Assembly: GCA_020628815.1 (NCBI GenBank) | Contig: JAHDEN010000057.1 | Span: 1 to 33,064, forward strand | DNA: 33,064 nucleotides | From: Chloroflexota bacterium | GTDB taxonomy: Bacteria > Chloroflexota > Anaerolineae > Promineifilales > Promineifilaceae | Direction: 5' to 3' | In this document: piece by piece, positions 7,899-16,626 of the stretch | Numbering within the stretch: the first letter of the stretch is position 1 | How the letters are laid out: every line of letters starts with the position of its first letter | The notes under the pieces: generated by a model | Told to the model about the DNA's origin: nothing | Seen by the model: the letters and a program-made list of their open reading frames with translations, nothing else | Database searches by the model: none | Translations under genes and position numbers: made by a program

Positions 7899-8525
7899 TT
7901 ATTGCGGCCGGTTTTTGAAATCAGCGGCTGATGAATAAGTTGTGTTTAAATCTTTTAAGATGCCGGTGCCTAGATCGTAAATCAAACCGTGCACCGCAAG
8001 CTCTGCACCAGAGTCCCAAGCGTTTTTGACGATGTTTGAGCCACAAACATTGGTGACCTGTTCAATCACATTTAGCTCACACAGCCGACTAACTTTGGCT
8101 CCATGATCTTCAATTTGGTCGAGCTCGGCCGCGTGGAGCCGATTGACATCTTTGATATGGCGCAGCCAGTTGCCGATCAGCCCATACTCTTTGTCTTCAT
8201 CAAGCGAGGCTTGCACACCACCGCATCCATAATGGCCGCACACGATGATGTGTTTGACCTTCAAAAATTGAACCGCGTATTGCATAACTGAAAGGCAGTT
8301 TAAATCGGTGTGGACTACGACGTTGGCGATATTGCGGTGTACAAATATGTTGCCCGGTGGTAAGTTGGTGATCTTGTTTGGGGGAACGCGACTGTCAGCA
8401 CAACCGATCCATAAAATTTCTGGAGTCTGCTGTTTGGCCAACTGGGGGAAAAAGGTTGGATCTTCTTCGCTAATTGCAGTTGCCCAAGCTAAATTCTTTT
8501 CAAAAATATGTCCTAAGGTGTTCAC
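7899..8525 (-). CDS. can: Beta-class carbonic anhydrase
   Basis: Zinc enzyme interconverting carbon dioxide and bicarbonate. Counted from a GTG start at 8525, the protein is 208 residues. The zinc ligands fall at Cys42, Asp44, His98 and Cys101 (GCADSRVP and CGHYGCGG), the same numbering as in E. coli Can. The GTG is preferred over an upstream ATG at 8558 because GAGG lies eight bases before it and because the ligand numbering then matches. HRNIANVVVHTDLNCLSV and LCELNVIEQV are further family blocks. It is the first gene of a three-gene operon with a cysteine hydrolase (five bases apart) and a PnuC-like transporter. Its promoter must lie in the 168 bases before the divergent amidase gene. Confidence 0.95.
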   Translation of the reverse strand: MNTLGHIFEKNLAWATAISEEDPTFFPQLAKQQTPEILWIGCADSRVPPNKITNLPPGNIFVHRNIANVVVHTDLNCLSVMQYAVQFLKVKHIIVCGHYGCGGVQASLDEDKEYGLIGNWLRHIKDVNRLHAAELDQIEDHGAKVSRLCELNVIEQVTNVCGSNIVKNAWDSGAELAVHGLIYDLGTGILKDLNTTYSSAADFKNRPQ

Positions 8526-8648
8526 TTTTTTTCCTCGTTCTATCTGTGATTGAAACAAATTGTGGATGGCTTACTATGGGGTTTTATCGATTATATCTCA
8601 AGCTGTTCTGATGGATGATTTTTTATTCTAGTTTCGATCAAAATAAAA

Positions 8649-8676
8649 TTTACAGCTATAGTTCCGGTCCTAAAAT
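8649..8676 (+). promoter_or_regulatory. Sigma-70-like promoter of the amidase gene
   Basis: TTTACA at 8649-8654 and TAAAAT at 8671-8676 each match the bacterial consensus at five of six positions, with a 16-base spacer. The -10 box lies 17 bases before the amidase ATG, so the leader would be very short. No strong ribosome site follows (GGTGGTGATG only), which fits a nearly leaderless transcript. Transcription start mapping would settle it. Confidence 0.45.
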
Positions 8677-8693
8677 ATGGTGGTGATGAATTA

Positions 8694-10172
8694 ATGCAAG
8701 AATATGAAAATTTTGACGGGTTGGGATTAGCGGAGCTGGTGAAAAAGGGAGAGGTTTCGGCCGACGAGCTGACCGAAGCCGCGATTAGCCGCATCGAACG
8801 AGACAATGGAAACCTGAACGCCATGGTGTGCCAGATGTTTGACTACGGCCGTGATCTGGCGCAGGCGCCTGTGGATGGACCGTTTGCGGGGGTGCCAACC
8901 TTACTCAAAGACCTCGGGTACGAAATGGCCGGATTCCCGATGAGTAATGGGTCAAAAGCGTATAAAAATAACATCCCTGATCATGACAGCGAGATGGTGA
9001 AGCGGTTTAAGCAGGCCGGATTGGTGATTGTGGGTAAATCAAGCACACCAGAGTTTGGGCTGCTCGGCATCACCGAACCTGAGCTGTTCGGCCCGTGCCG
9101 TAACCCGTGGAACCCGGATCATACCCCTGGAGGTTCGAGCGGTGGGGCCGCCACGGCCGTAGCTGCTGGCTGGACCCCCGTTGCACCGGCCGGTGATGGT
9201 GGCGGCTCTATTCGGATTCCGGCCGCAAATACCGGCCTGTTTGGGCTAAAACCAACCCGTGGGCGCACCCCATCTGGCCCCATGCGTGGCAGCCAGTGGA
9301 TGGGAGCGGCGGTGTCCCACGTGATCACCCGTAGCGTGCGTGATAGCGCCGCCATGCTCGATGCAACCTTGGGGGCTGATGTCGGGGCATCGTACCAGAC
9401 ACCCTTGCCAGAACGGCCGTATCTTGAAGAGGTAGGGCGAGAGCCGGGCAAGTTACGCATCGCGTTTAACACGCAGTCACCCATTGGTCGAGATGTACAT
9501 CCAGACTGTATTCGGGCCGTTGAAGAGACAGTAAATTTGTTGACCGAGCTAGGCCATCATGTTGAAGAAGCGGCCCCCGAAGTAGATGGGATGCAGGTGG
9601 CTCGTAGCTATGTGCATATGTATTTTGGGGAGATTGCGGCCCAGCTCATGGACATTGAAGCGTTTTTGGGACGTCGCCCAACCAAGCAAGATGTTGAGCT
9701 AACTACCTTGGCTTTGGGCACCATCGGCAAAGCGGTATCGGCCGGAGTTATGCTGGATCAACTGCATTATTGGGGATTGGCCGCGCGTCAAATGGGGCGG
9801 TTTTTTGAAGGGTATGATTTATATCTCACCCCAACGACGGCTTCACCCCCGGTCAAAGTTGGAGAACTTGAGCCTAAACCGGCCGAACGGATGGTTATGA
9901 GTTTGATCTCTGGTTTAAATTTGGGCAAGCTCTTGCTCCGTACCGGTATGGTTGATCGGTTGGCCTTGGACACGATGCAACATACCCCGTTTACTCAGAT
10001 TGCAAATATTTGTGGCTTACCCGGCATGTCGGTCCCGCTGCATCAGTTTGAAAATGGGTTGCCGTTGGGTGTGCAGTTTATTGCACCGTTTGGCCGGGAA
10101 GATCGTCTGTTTAATTTGGCCGGGCAGCTAGAGCAAGCCCGGCCGTGGAAAGATAAACGTCCCGGCCGGTAA
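8694..10172 (+). CDS. Amidase signature family amidase
   Basis: A 492-residue amidohydrolase of the amidase signature (AS) family, which hydrolyses carboxamides to acid and ammonia. The Ser-cisSer-Lys triad is readable: Lys72 in GVPTLLKD, Ser148/Ser149 in PGGSSGGA and the nucleophile Ser172 in [10 protein letters not shown]. The end, [19 protein letters not shown], is the usual AS C-terminal block. The length fits stand-alone amidases such as 6-aminohexanoate-cyclic-dimer hydrolases, rather than GatA, because no GatB or GatC gene is nearby and the region after the triad is unlike GatA. The substrate is unknown. It is a single-gene unit, divergent from the carbonic anhydrase operon and convergent with the kinase pair. 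Confidence 0.92.
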   Translation: MQEYENFDGLGLAELVKKGEVSADELTEAAISRIERDNGNLNAMVCQMFDYGRDLAQAPVDGPFAGVPTLLKDLGYEMAGFPMSNGSKAYKNNIPDHDSEMVKRFKQAGLVIVGKSSTPEFGLLGITEPELFGPCRNPWNPDHTPGGSSGGAATAVAAGWTPVAPAGDGGGSIRIPAANTGLFGLKPTRGRTPSGPMRGSQWMGAAVSHVITRSVRDSAAMLDATLGADVGASYQTPLPERPYLEEVGREPGKLRIAFNTQSPIGRDVHPDCIRAVEETVNLLTELGHHVEEAAPEVDGMQVARSYVHMYFGEIAAQLMDIEAFLGRRPTKQDVELTTLALGTIGKAVSAGVMLDQLHYWGLAARQMGRFFEGYDLYLTPTTASPPVKVGELEPKPAERMVMSLISGLNLGKLLLRTGMVDRLALDTMQHTPFTQIANICGLPGMSVPLHQFENGLPLGVQFIAPFGREDRLFNLAGQLEQARPWKDKRPGR

Positions 10173-10174
10173 TC

Positions 10175-10196
10175 GGCCTGATTTTGAGATTAGGCC
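10175..10196. terminator. Hairpin between convergent amidase and kinase genes
   Basis: GGCCTGATT (10175-10183) and GATTAGGCC (10188-10196) form a nine-pair stem with a four-base loop in the plus-strand transcript, counting two G-U pairs. It sits across the 17-base gap between the two convergent stop codons, the usual place for a shared terminator. No T-run follows on either strand, so an intrinsic terminator is only a possibility. Confidence 0.3.
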
Positions 10197-13036
10197 TCGA
10201 CCCCAAGGGCGTGTAAACGGCTGGTTTGCTTGGCAGAAGAGGCGGACTTGCTTCTTTCCTCTTGTTGCCCCGTTTTAAACGCGTGTACGTCCTTCAAAAC
10301 ACGTACCAAGTGATCGACTTTCAGCGGTTTCAAGATAAACCCGTTGGCCCCGGCCGTTAAACAATCTTCTTTGTCTTTTTGGCGCATCTCGTTGGTCATT
10401 GCAATCACCACCGGTTTCTCACGCAGATTTCGATTAACCGACCGTTTGATCCCTTTGATTGCGCTAATCCCACTCATGCGTGGCATGTGGATGTCCATAA
10501 ACACCAGGTCATATTTTTTCTTCACAACCCGATCCATCGCCTCTAACCCGTTTGACACAAAATCGACCTTGTATCCCAGTTTAGACAACGTTGAAACTGC
10601 GATTTTTTGGTTGATCGAATTATCCTCTGCAACCAAAATGTCGAGCGGCTGATTTTTAGCAAATCCTTTGCTGAAGGTCCGTAGAATGTCCAAATTGTCG
10701 GCCGGAGCATACTCTTTTTGTAAAAAGAAGTCTGAGAGCGTGCTGTAGAGCGGTTGCTTTTTAATCGGTTTGTAAAGCCATTCCGCAATTTCGATAAAGT
10801 CTAGCCCTTTGCGTAATGCAATATTGTTGATTGTGGTAAAGGCGAAAATCGGGATCGATTCTTGTTTAACCAGCTTGAGCGTATGGATAAATTTGAAAAA
10901 CTCTTTTTCATCTTCGATCGCATCCATCAAAATAAAGTCATATTTGGCTGGCGAGAGTTGGATCAATTTCAACCCATCATTTGCCGAGGTTGTTGCATCA
11001 GAAATGACATCCCAATCTGCTAAATAAGATGAAAGCAAGCGGCGTGACTCATGGTTGGGGTAGATGATGAGGCCGGTTTTCCCCTGCAGATTCTGGATCG
11101 CAAGATCAGAGCTGTGGGTAATAATCGGGTCAGCTCTGTTTGCCAAAATCGTAAAGGTGAACTCGCTCCCTTTCCCTTCTTCACTTTTTACAGTGATGTC
11201 GCCACCCAAGAACTCGGCCAGTCGTTTGCTAACACCTAAGCTAAATCCAGAGGTTAAAAAGCGATCTCGCAAGGTTTCTGTCTTTTTGTCCGGCATTTCA
11301 AACAGCGAGTCGACCTCTTCTTGTGCAATCCCGATCCCCTCGTCTTTAACCACAAACTTGAGAGCGACTTGGGCATTGGTCTCTTCGGCCGTAACCGTCA
11401 TCACAATGTTGCCCGATTCACTAAAGTTAACCGCGTTAGACAGCAGGTTCGATGAGATTTGGTGAACCCGACGCTCGTCAGAATCAATCCATGCGGGTAC
11501 AGATTTGTCGATGTCTAAAATCAGCTCCATCCCTTTTTGGTGGGCATTGTACGCCACCAGTTCCATCGCCTCTTCAAGCGTTCGGCGTAGGTCAAATGGG
11601 GCCAACACAATCGGCATTTCCCCTGATTCTAGTTTCGAAAAATCAAGCAAATCATTGATGGTTGAAAGCAGATTATGTCCGTTCGATTTGATCGTTTGAA
11701 CAAAATCGATTTGTTCTTGATCCAGTTCAGTTTGATTGAGCATCTCGGCTACACCCAGCATCCCGTTCATCGGCGTACGAATTTCCTTCGTCATATTTTC
11801 TAGGATGTCTGTATCAATTCCGCCAGTTTCTTCTTCAAGCTGGCTCTGCATACTCTCCAGCTCTACACTCGCCTTTTCCTGCTCTATAATTTTCATTTTG
11901 AGCAGTGTTTTTGTTTTGTTGAGCTCGTTTGTCGATGTCCACAGCAGCTCGTTTGTCGAGTTTAAGGCTTCGGTCCGTTCGATCACCTGCTCCCGAATCG
12001 CTACGGTTTCAAACACGATAAACCAAGTTAACCCGTTAATGACGAGGGTAACCAAAATACCGCTGAATAAAAGGGTCCAAGGGAGTGCGCCTCTTCTAAT
12101 TATTGCGTAATTGCTGTTGGGCACAATTTTGACTTGCCATTCGTTGCTGCCAAACTCAAATCGGCCGCTAAATTCTGGGATCACGCTGCTCGAAGCTTCT
12201 TGCCCCTCAGCTTGGTTAGAGAAAAGCGCGTTTTGATTAAGCAGAGAGGTAAAGTCGTTGACTTCAATCGAGATGTCACGAAAGTTTTGCTCCTGAATCG
12301 TTTCAATCAAAAGCGAATTGATATGAATAATCCCCAACGAATACCCTAGCAATTTGTCGGTGTTCTGGGTTTCTGCTTGACCTGGCTCACCTGGCCCCCA
12401 AATCGGGTTAATGACAACGATTTCGGACGAGCCAGACCCAGGCAAAAATGGGGCCGGGTTTGCCAATGCAACGCTGTTTCGGTTCAGGGCAGCTTCGGCT
12501 AAAGCTGTTTTTAATTCAGGATGGCTGCTTAAGTCATGCCCCAGCGCATCTTGAACATCAGGATCAGCGTTAATAAACGCAATGGAGAACTCCGGCGTTC
12601 CTTCTTGTACCACCCAGCGACCAAGTGACTCGTCCCAGCGTTTTGTGCTGACGGCCGCCTCTTCAGAATCTGGATCTGGTGCGGCTACCCAGCCAAATGA
12701 CCAGTTAGAGAACTCAGATTGCGTTTGGCGCTGGGTAAAATCATCAAATAAGGTTTGGCTAATCGTATCGCTCCCATTGATGTGATTCTGAAATGTTTGA
12801 AGAATAAGGTTTTTCCGCTCGAGCTGCTGCTCGAGATTGGTAACAAATATTTCTGAGTCTTGTTGAAATCCCTCTTGGATTGTCAGATTGTCATTGTTGC
12901 GCGTTGTTAGAAAGAGCGTGAACGTGGCTCCTAAAACAACAATATTGAGCAACACAATATACACGATTGATGTTTTGTGATATTTGGGTGGAACTGTAAA
13001 CATGATTTTTTTCCATTTCCGATTAAGCCATGGCAA
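10190..13036 (-). CDS. CHASE-domain hybrid histidine kinase lacking the phospho-acceptor His
   Basis: A 948-residue membrane sensor. Order: helix at 23-44; an extracellular CHASE-type domain at about 60-310 (ALGHDLSSHPELKTALAEA is typical); a second helix at 318-343; a coiled coil at 345-405; a HisKA-like region; an HATPase-like domain at about 520-635; a degenerate receiver at 653-770; and a standard receiver at 797-918 with Asp805, phospho-acceptor Asp848, Thr881 and Lys903. In the HisKA motif ENMTKEIRTPMNG, Lys417 replaces the catalytic histidine. Asn534 and DEGIGI are kept, but the GTGLGL box has decayed to SGFSLG. It should not autophosphorylate as normal kinases do. Its final receiver could still be phosphorylated by the neighbouring intact kinase. 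An alternative ATG at 13003, with GGAAA upstream, may be the true start. Confidence 0.9.
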   Translation of the reverse strand: MPWLNRKWKKIMFTVPPKYHKTSIVYIVLLNIVVLGATFTLFLTTRNNDNLTIQEGFQQDSEIFVTNLEQQLERKNLILQTFQNHINGSDTISQTLFDDFTQRQTQSEFSNWSFGWVAAPDPDSEEAAVSTKRWDESLGRWVVQEGTPEFSIAFINADPDVQDALGHDLSSHPELKTALAEAALNRNSVALANPAPFLPGSGSSEIVVINPIWGPGEPGQAETQNTDKLLGYSLGIIHINSLLIETIQEQNFRDISIEVNDFTSLLNQNALFSNQAEGQEASSSVIPEFSGRFEFGSNEWQVKIVPNSNYAIIRRGALPWTLLFSGILVTLVINGLTWFIVFETVAIREQVIERTEALNSTNELLWTSTNELNKTKTLLKMKIIEQEKASVELESMQSQLEEETGGIDTDILENMTKEIRTPMNGMLGVAEMLNQTELDQEQIDFVQTIKSNGHNLLSTINDLLDFSKLESGEMPIVLAPFDLRRTLEEAMELVAYNAHQKGMELILDIDKSVPAWIDSDERRVHQISSNLLSNAVNFSESGNIVMTVTAEETNAQVALKFVVKDEGIGIAQEEVDSLFEMPDKKTETLRDRFLTSGFSLGVSKRLAEFLGGDITVKSEEGKGSEFTFTILANRADPIITHSSDLAIQNLQGKTGLIIYPNHESRRLLSSYLADWDVISDATTSANDGLKLIQLSPAKYDFILMDAIEDEKEFFKFIHTLKLVKQESIPIFAFTTINNIALRKGLDFIEIAEWLYKPIKKQPLYSTLSDFFLQKEYAPADNLDILRTFSKGFAKNQPLDILVAEDNSINQKIAVSTLSKLGYKVDFVSNGLEAMDRVVKKKYDLVFMDIHMPRMSGISAIKGIKRSVNRNLREKPVVIAMTNEMRQKDKEDCLTAGANGFILKPLKVDHLVRVLKDVHAFKTGQQEERSKSASSAKQTSRLHALGVEA

Positions 13037-13274
13037 TGTTGAACAGAGGGCAATAGGTCAGCGAAATCGACAAAATCTCCAATTGATATATTTAAGATAG
13101 CTAAAATGTATGCAGAGTCAGAATGGTTTGGCTCTCCCTCGCTTTTCATTTTGGGTTATCTGAATCGATTTCAATATAGGATGATTGGCATCCTAGTAGT
13201 CCCTTAGTAGGATAAAGGTCTTGTCTGTTGCTCAGATTTACTTAATGTTCACGCAAATGTAGCCTAGGTTTCAG
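13037..13274. other. 238-base gap between the two kinase genes
   Basis: No gene was found here. The one structured site is an imperfect palindrome, ATCCTAGTA at 13190-13198 and TTAGTAGGAT-type arm at 13205-13213 (eight of nine bases paired, six-base spacer), which could be an operator or a weak processing site. The gap is long enough to hold a separate promoter for the downstream pseudokinase gene, so the two kinases need not be expressed in equal amounts. Confidence 0.3.
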
Positions 13275-15182
13275 CTAGATTTTTTGCAAACTAAAGACAT
13301 TTTTTAGTACCGGAACAATGTCGCTGGCTTTGAACGGTTTTGTGATAAATCCGTGCATCCCGGCCGCAATGCAGCTTTCCCGTTCGCTTTCCATCACACC
13401 GGCCGTCAGCGCATATATTTGCGGTCTTTTGGGCAGACGGGTTGATTCCAGCTGTTGGATCATTTGTGTCGCTTCAATCCCATCCATTTCAGGCATGTGA
13501 ATGTCCATCAAAACCAGATCAAACGGTTTTTTCTGCACCGCTTTCACCGCTTCAAGCCCGTTACCCACAAACTCAATTTCATACCCCAAACGGGACAAGG
13601 TGCGGGTGGCCACTTTTTGATTCACCACATTGTCTTCTGCTAACAAAATCTTTAAAGGATGGGATTCACCCACCAAAATTTTCGGCTCAATCACCACAAC
13701 ATTTTTCTTTTTCTCAAGCGGGTTTGGCGTTTGGAAGTACGACGTGAGAGAAATAAAGAGAGGGATCTTCTTGATAGGTTTGTACAAATGATTCTCGATG
13801 TTTAAATGCTTAATTTGCTCTTTTGTTTGTACAGAAAGAATCGTCGTGAACAAGAAGATCGGCGGCCGCTTAGTCGACATCCGATTGATCGACTGAATAA
13901 AAGCGGCTCCATCTTGAGCATCAGAAGGGTATTCAGTCAGGATAAAGTCGTACTTTTGCGGTTTGGCTTGGTATAAAGCAACCCCCTCCCCAATCGATTT
14001 GGGTGAGTCATACTCGATCTCCCAACTTTCTAAAAAGGAGCTGACTACAGATCGATTCGATCGGTTCTGTAAAATTAGAAGGGCCGTTTTACCCTTTACA
14101 ATTTCTTTTAAGGCTCCGTAGTTTGCGATTTTCTCTGAGTTGGCCGGTGAGGCTTGGATCGTGAAGTAAAACGTAGAGCCGACATTTTCTTTGCTTTCAA
14201 CCCACATCGTGCCGCCCATCATCTCAGACAAACGCTTGCTAATGACTAAGCCTAAACCGGTTCCGCCAAACCTGCGACTGGTCGAACTATCAACTTGGCT
14301 AAACGATTGGAATAAACGATTGAGCCTGTTTTTCGGGATGCCTATACCTGAATCCTTGACAGCAAATTGGATCAAATAATCTTCATCTTGCTGTGTGGCG
14401 CTGATGGTTACACAAATATCCCCTTTGGAGGTGAATTTGACCGCATTGGAAAGCAGGTTGGTTGTAATCTGCTTGATTCGGGTCACATCCCCGTGTATCC
14501 ATTCTGGGGCTGACGATTTGAAATCGAGAACAACCTCGACCCCATTTTTATAGGCTTTGTGAGCGACCAGCTCAAGCGTTTCCTCGATGCAGCGGCGCAA
14601 ATCAAATGGGATCGACTCCATTTCAAGCTTCCCAGATTCAATTTTTGAAAAGTCTAAAATGTCATTGATGATGGTGAGAAGGGATTCCCCGCTGTTGCGG
14701 ATTGTGCGGACAAATCCGTTTTGCTCTTCGCTAAGCTTTGTATCGCTTAGCAGGTCGGCCATACCCAAAACCCCGGTCATGGGTGTCCGGATCTCATGGC
14801 TCATGTTGGCTAAGAATTCGGACTTTAATTGAGACGCTTCATTTGCTTCATCCCGCTCTTTATGCAAATTCTCGGCCGTCTGCTGCGACTTTTGCAGCTC
14901 TTCTTTTACCTTGCTCAAATCATGCTCAAGCGTTTTGCGTATGATTTCTGCATCGGCCAGCTGTTTTCCAGTTTTATGCAAAATTAGAATGAATGAGCCA
15001 ACTAGAGTTGCGAATGTGATCCCCCATAATACGACTCCCATCCCGATTGATGCCGGTTGGTCAAAAGAACCGATTTGCCGTATGGATGCGAGCGCAATAG
15101 CAAAAAGAGTTAAAACGATCAGATTGACAGCAATAATTAAGTTGATGCCTTGTTTTTGATGGTGTATGTTGGGAGTCAGCAT
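13275..15182 (-). CDS. Hybrid histidine kinase with C-terminal receiver
   Basis: A 635-residue membrane hybrid kinase. Two helices (residues 12-34 and 45-69) with only a short outside loop are followed by a coiled coil at 72-120, then HisKA with the phospho-acceptor His129 in NMSHEIRTPMTG. The ATPase domain keeps Asn246, DSGIGI (Asp277) and GTGLGL (307-312). A degenerate receiver at 364-482 has LTEYPSD where the phospho-acceptor Asp should be. The standard receiver at 510-632 has Asp517, phospho-acceptor Asp560, Thr593 and Lys615. All residues for autophosphorylation and relay are present. With almost no sensor domain, it may take its signal through the membrane or from a partner. It is closely similar in layout and wording to the downstream pseudokinase, so the two probably arose by duplication. 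No strong ribosome site was seen. Confidence 0.93.
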   Translation of the reverse strand: MLTPNIHHQKQGINLIIAVNLIVLTLFAIALASIRQIGSFDQPASIGMGVVLWGITFATLVGSFILILHKTGKQLADAEIIRKTLEHDLSKVKEELQKSQQTAENLHKERDEANEASQLKSEFLANMSHEIRTPMTGVLGMADLLSDTKLSEEQNGFVRTIRNSGESLLTIINDILDFSKIESGKLEMESIPFDLRRCIEETLELVAHKAYKNGVEVVLDFKSSAPEWIHGDVTRIKQITTNLLSNAVKFTSKGDICVTISATQQDEDYLIQFAVKDSGIGIPKNRLNRLFQSFSQVDSSTSRRFGGTGLGLVISKRLSEMMGGTMWVESKENVGSTFYFTIQASPANSEKIANYGALKEIVKGKTALLILQNRSNRSVVSSFLESWEIEYDSPKSIGEGVALYQAKPQKYDFILTEYPSDAQDGAAFIQSINRMSTKRPPIFLFTTILSVQTKEQIKHLNIENHLYKPIKKIPLFISLTSYFQTPNPLEKKKNVVVIEPKILVGESHPLKILLAEDNVVNQKVATRTLSRLGYEIEFVGNGLEAVKAVQKKPFDLVLMDIHMPEMDGIEATQMIQQLESTRLPKRPQIYALTAGVMESERESCIAAGMHGFITKPFKASDIVPVLKNVFSLQKI

Positions 15183-15188
15183 ATTTAG

Positions 15189-15268
15189 TTTGCCAAGTCT
15201 ATTCGTTGTTAGATTTAGCCTTGTTAGTTTTTTAGCCTGATGATGTATGCTGAATATTAGTTGGCAAA
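15189..15268. promoter_or_regulatory. Inverted TTTGCCAA/TTGGCAAA pair upstream of the kinase operon
   Basis: TTTGCCAA at 15189-15196 and its exact complement TTGGCAAA at 15261-15268 flank 64 bases directly upstream of the first kinase gene. Between them is an imperfect direct repeat, GTTAG...AGCCT, at 15208-15221 and 15223-15238. The left copy is seven bases from the start codon. Paired operator half-sites around a promoter are one reading. Chance is possible in an AT-rich spacer. Confidence 0.3.
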
Positions 15269-15408
15269 GCGGGGCTGCTCCATAGGAGTTATTGGGGAAG
15301 GGGTGTGAGGCTGGTTTGGGTGGACAGTATTTTTTAGACTCTGACCAGTTCTTTTAGGCTATTTAAAGCCAGCCCCCTTGCTTTTTGGTTAGATGGCTCG
15401 CAAATTTA

Positions 15409-16545
15409 TTAAGAATGGAACAGTTTCCCCAATCGTTTGCACCCTTCGATAATCTGATCATTTTCGTAGAATGCAAAGCTGAGCCGGATATATTGATCTA
15501 ACCCGTTGATGTTTGAGCATTTTGGGCCGGGAACAAAGCCGATGTCATGGGCATCGGCCGCGGCGCTAAGCTGTGTGGCGCTCATGCCGTCCGGCAATTT
15601 TAGCCAAAAGAAGAAGCCTCCGGCCGGTTTTTCCCAATGAACATCGGCCGGTAAATGGGTCCGCAAAGCGTCCTCCATCACCTGAATGCGCTCCCGGTAC
15701 AGCGCTTTGATTTCGTCGAGAAACTCCGCTTGTAAGCCTAACTCGATCGCACTGCGCGCAATGCCCGACCCCATGTGATTGGCTGAACCGCCGCTGGCGA
15801 TTTTGCCAAATGTTACAAACCGTTCCATAAGCTCGGGGCCAGCCTGTGCCCAGCCAAGGCGTAGCCCGGGGGCAAGTATTTTTGAAAACGAGCTAAGGGA
15901 GATCACTTTATTCCCAGCCGTAAATTGTGCCATCGCCGGTGGAGGCGGTTGATCAGCCTCGTACCCCAACATTTGATAGACCTCATCCGCAATAATCAGG
16001 AAGTCGTGGCTTTGCGCCAAATCATGCAGCCGCTCACGTCGGGCTTGGCTTAAGGTATATCCTGTCGGGTTGTGGTATGTGGGAGTCGTGTAGACAAATT
16101 TTGGCTGGTGTTTGGCCAGCTCCGCCTCAAACACCGCCATGTTCATTCCTTGCTCATCAACCGGGATCGGGACCACGTTTAAGGCATAATCGACCTGAAA
16201 GATGCTCAGGGCTAAAAAGTAGGTTGGCTCTTCAATAAACACCGTATCTCCCGGCCGAGTAAACATCGCGCAGACCATATCAATCGCGGCCGAGTTGCCG
16301 GTTGTGACAAAAAGCTCATCACGTTGGACCGAAAACCCATAGCGGGGAGACAAAAATTGAGCCAAACTCTCCCTAAACAACTCATCACCTTGTTCGGCCC
16401 CATAGTTGATCTGATCAGGGTCAAGACGGCCAAAACAATGTGCGGCCGATTTTTGAATGATTTCGGTGGGCAAGATTGAAAATCCTGGTTGACCGATACC
16501 AAAATTGATCAAACCGTGACGAACGTCTACTTGAGTTGTTTGCAT
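15409..16545 (-). CDS. PLP-dependent class I/II aminotransferase
   Basis: A 378-residue fold-type I aminotransferase. The PLP lysine is Lys222 in SFSKILAPGLRLGW, with Arg229 contacting the phosphate. Supporting residues are Asn159 in PTYHNPTG, Asp187 and Tyr190 in IIADEVYQML, and the phosphate-loop region TTGNSAAID at 81-89. The N-terminus INFGIGQPGFSILP and the overall wording resemble the 2-aminoadipate/LysN and valine-pyruvate type of aminotransferases, and also the catalytic half of MocR regulators. There is no N-terminal GntR domain here, so it is an enzyme. The donor amino acid cannot be told from sequence. It stands alone, divergent from the large secreted protein gene. Confidence 0.9.
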   Translation of the reverse strand: MQTTQVDVRHGLINFGIGQPGFSILPTEIIQKSAAHCFGRLDPDQINYGAEQGDELFRESLAQFLSPRYGFSVQRDELFVTTGNSAAIDMVCAMFTRPGDTVFIEEPTYFLALSIFQVDYALNVVPIPVDEQGMNMAVFEAELAKHQPKFVYTTPTYHNPTGYTLSQARRERLHDLAQSHDFLIIADEVYQMLGYEADQPPPPAMAQFTAGNKVISLSSFSKILAPGLRLGWAQAGPELMERFVTFGKIASGGSANHMGSGIARSAIELGLQAEFLDEIKALYRERIQVMEDALRTHLPADVHWEKPAGGFFFWLKLPDGMSATQLSAAADAHDIGFVPGPKCSNINGLDQYIRLSFAFYENDQIIEGCKRLGKLFHS

Positions 16546-16626
16546 GGCATGATTTTACTCTTTTATCTGGGGATAGGGTATAAAAATAGAGGGGTATCCG
16601 AAACCTAATTTACAGACCAACGCATC

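Noticed and set aside
10190-13036. The Lys417 kinase as a pseudogene
   Set aside because: The frame is open over 948 codons, and the CHASE domain, N box and C-terminal receiver are well preserved, so a non-catalytic function is more likely than decay.
15183-15408. Small hairpin GGCT/AGCC near 15360 as terminator of the aminotransferase gene
   Set aside because: The stem has only four pairs and no proper T-run in the minus-strand direction.
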